64,000 nt of DNA from Chrysophaeum taylorii (taxonomy: Eukaryota > Sar > Pelagophyceae > Pelagomonadales > Pelagomonadaceae). The notes under the pieces were generated by a model. It was not told the origin of the DNA and did no database searches. It saw nothing but the letters and a program-made list of their open reading frames with translations. Of this stretch, positions 62,654 to 64,000 are shown in pieces. The first letter of the stretch is position 1. Each line of letters begins with the position of its first letter. The stretch spans positions 62,001 to 126,000 of the forward strand of contig JAQMWT010000038.1 of NCBI GenBank assembly GCA_029834535.1. The letters are read 5' to 3'. The position numbers and the translations under genes are program-made.

Positions 62654-62979
62654 TGTGGCAGTAACGCCCATTTCCCCCACTTGCCTGCCTGCCACCTGAC
62701 TTACCCTGATTGTTGCCCTGGTATTGACCTTGCATTTATGAGGGGGGGTGTCATCTCGACACCTTCGCTTCCACTGGACCCAATGTACCGGGCATTTGTA
62801 TTGCTTTCTTCCTGTCTTCTTGATATTACCCTCTTTTGATTGTCCGATTTCGTGATGGCGTGAGGTATTACGCTGAGATCGGGCGTGTGGTGGTTTCACC
62901 CGTGGTTCGGGTTGGGAGGAAGGGTTGTTGAGGCCCCCGGTCCGGCCAGGAGGGGCGGGTATCTGAGAAAACCACTACA
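62654..62979 (+). repeat. 3' LTR of gypsy element 2
   Basis: This 326-bp partner of 54858-55208 is preceded by a purine-rich GTAGGGGGCTCC that fits a polypurine tract. It is followed by CCCG, the matching target duplication. Confidence 0.88.
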
Positions 62980-63250
62980 CCCGCTGCAGCAGCGGCGTTT
63001 AGTGGCTCGGGCGACGCCGCCAAGGAAAAATATTATGTCGTTGGTCACAACTATTCGAATCGTCTCGCAACCCTGCTGATAATCCCACCGCGCCTGAGGG
63101 AGGCGTCGTATTTGTACGTTGTTGGATGAGGGCAGTTTTTCAGTAGCGCGAGGTCGCGGCCGCAACCCGCGTCCACAGGCCAGTTGTGTGGTGGCATTAT
63201 CCTCGCGCAGCGCATCGCAGCCGAGTTCGTACTGTGCGAGCATGTGGCAC

Positions 63251-63676
63251 TTAGATGCGAGACAAAAGCGCCTCGTCGCTTCGACAAAAACGCCTCGTCG
63301 GTTCGACAAAAGCGCTTCGACAAAAGCGCCTCGTCGGTTCGACAAAAGCGCTTCGACAAAAGCGCCTCGTCGCTTCGACAAAAGCGCCTCGTCGCTTCGA
63401 CAAAAGCGCCTCGTCGCTTCGACAAAAGCGCCTCGTTGCTTCGACAAAAACGCCTCGTCGCTTCGAAAATGTCTTTTGGGACTCCGCAATGAAATCAACG
63501 AAAGCCTCGACCGCCGACGCCGGCTTTATTTTGAGCGAGTCCCAGATGATAGAAGGTAGGAGATCACGAGGTTGACGCTCCGCAATCCGCTTGGAATGAA
63601 TGCTCGCATGCAACGACACGATTTGCATCCACGCCACGGCCTTCGTCAAGGCAAAGGGCTTGTTGCTACGCGGCAT
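63251..63676 (-). pseudogene. Possible gene remnant read into the minisatellite
   Basis: The part outside the repeat (about 63465-63676) codes on the minus strand for a segment that looks coding: KAVAWMQIVSLHASIHSKR, then RDLLPSIIWDSLKIKPASAV and EAFVDFIAESQKTFSK. Upstream (63680-64000) the frame is lost and only short fragments remain, so this could be a decayed gene, a transposase piece or one exon. Nothing identifiable was found in 62980-63250. Confidence 0.25.
63261..63464. repeat. 22-bp minisatellite
   Basis: Ten tandem units fill exactly 204 bp: eight full units of GACAAAAGCGCCTCGTCGCTTC (spoken as GACAAAAGCGCCTCGTCGCT plus TC) and two 14-bp short units lacking CCTCGTCG. Units differ by single bases. 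The array has no stop in most frames on either strand, so long artificial frames run through it. Confidence 0.92.
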
Positions 63677-64000
63677 CGTTTATTGGGCTTGTAGAATCGA
63701 GAAGCACACGCACGAAGATAGAACTTGACTTGGCTTTTGCATCGCGATCGCCACGTTCGCAAGGCAACCACCTCCAAAGTCGTAGTAAAGTCCAAGTCGA
63801 TACCGACCTAGCGAGTGTTGTTGGTCGGAGGCCGATGGGACCAAGGGGAATGGGATACTTCTCCATTGTAAAACCAAAACTCATGGAAAAAAAGGCGACA
63901 CGATGCTGCGCTTCTGACCGCTGGCGGTAAGCGTCAACAGCGGCAAGGACGTCCTGTCGTTGCTTGGTATCGTTTTCGCAGCTGCTATGATCGTGACGCC

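Larger units (their letters stand above)
54858..62979 (+). mobile_element. Fossil Ty3/gypsy LTR retrotransposon carrying a C5-methyltransferase domain (element 2)
   Basis: LTRs of 351 and 326 bp (54858-55208 and 62654-62979) start TGTGGCAG and end CACTACA, with CCCG on both outer sides as a probable 4-bp target duplication. Parts in order: a long leader with duplicated promoter-like blocks (55.2-56.4 kb), a gag-like coiled-coil region (about 56.4-57.4 kb), a divergent retropepsin-like segment (about 57.4-57.8 kb), a C5-cytosine methyltransferase domain (58.6-59.5 kb), reverse transcriptase (about 60.4-61.0 kb), RNase H (about 61.3-61.75 kb) and a C-terminal tail shared with element 1. The integrase was not seen. 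A SINE-like repeat is inserted at 59875-60156. It is broken, with perhaps half a dozen interruptions; LTRs are a little over 90 percent identical by eye. It is a different family from element 1. Confidence 0.87.

Noticed and set aside
54858-62979. The gypsy 2 methyltransferase as a captured host gene in mid-element by chance insertion
   Set aside because: The same domain stands at the same position in gypsy element 1 with different flanks, so a one-off insertion is unlikely.
63261-63464. 22-bp repeats as a CRISPR array
   Set aside because: No spacers separate the units; it is a plain tandem minisatellite.

Overview
The window looks like nuclear DNA of a photosynthetic stramenopile (heterokont alga), possibly a pelagophyte-like lineage. 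The clearest marker is an intact aureochrome (bZIP plus LOV photoreceptor, 27.9-29.2 kb), a family known only from photosynthetic stramenopiles. Two proteins (ClpP at 26.25 kb and a PDZ protein at 38.0 kb) begin with a signal peptide followed at once by Phe, the usual form of plastid-targeting presequences in algae with secondary red plastids. Host genes are GC-rich, mostly intronless and very tightly packed: start codons of divergent pairs lie 21-29 bp apart, convergent genes overlap at their 3' ends, and one stop/start pair shares a base. Where introns can be inferred they are tiny (38-77 nt).

Layout. 0-0.2 kb: N-terminus of a leftward gene. 0.3-3.17 kb: decayed hAT DNA transposon. 3.17-13.3 kb: fossil Ty3/gypsy LTR element, followed by a second copy of the hAT 3' end. 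13.6-41.8 kb: gene-dense host segment with a sulfotransferase, an Sfi1-like repeat protein, a giant gene of about 35 Tudor-like repeats, an O-fucosyltransferase-like enzyme, ClpP, the PP1 inhibitor PPP1R11, aureochrome, a methyltransferase, a kinesin, a secreted protein, a sulfatase, a small membrane protein, a PDZ protein, a pseudouridine synthase, a KCTD-like BTB protein and a phytyl-ester-synthase-like hydrolase. 41.8-46.8 kb: fossil Ty1/copia element with very short LTRs. 46.9-54.85 kb: Rab32-like GTPase, a secreted ShKT/aldo-keto reductase fusion, an ankyrin-type repeat protein, a small spliced gene and a VWA8-like AAA+ protein. 54.86-62.98 kb: second fossil Ty3/gypsy element. 63.0-64 kb: a 22-bp minisatellite and little else.

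The most unusual content is in the two Ty3/gypsy elements. Both carry a C5-cytosine DNA methyltransferase-like domain between the protease-like region and the reverse transcriptase, and the two copies are clearly diverged from each other. Retrotransposon-borne C5 methyltransferases are known from dinoflagellates and a charophyte alga. The same arrangement in two families in an aureochrome-bearing alga suggests a further lineage whose elements may have marked DNA. Both elements are broken fossils here.

Other points of interest are the Tudor-repeat gene (higher-order repeat structure, 38-nt introns, one corrupted unit), the signal peptide-ShKT-ShKT-AKR fusion, a 284-bp SINE-like repeat present in both the copia element and the second gypsy element, and retroelement insertions within a few bases of host genes.
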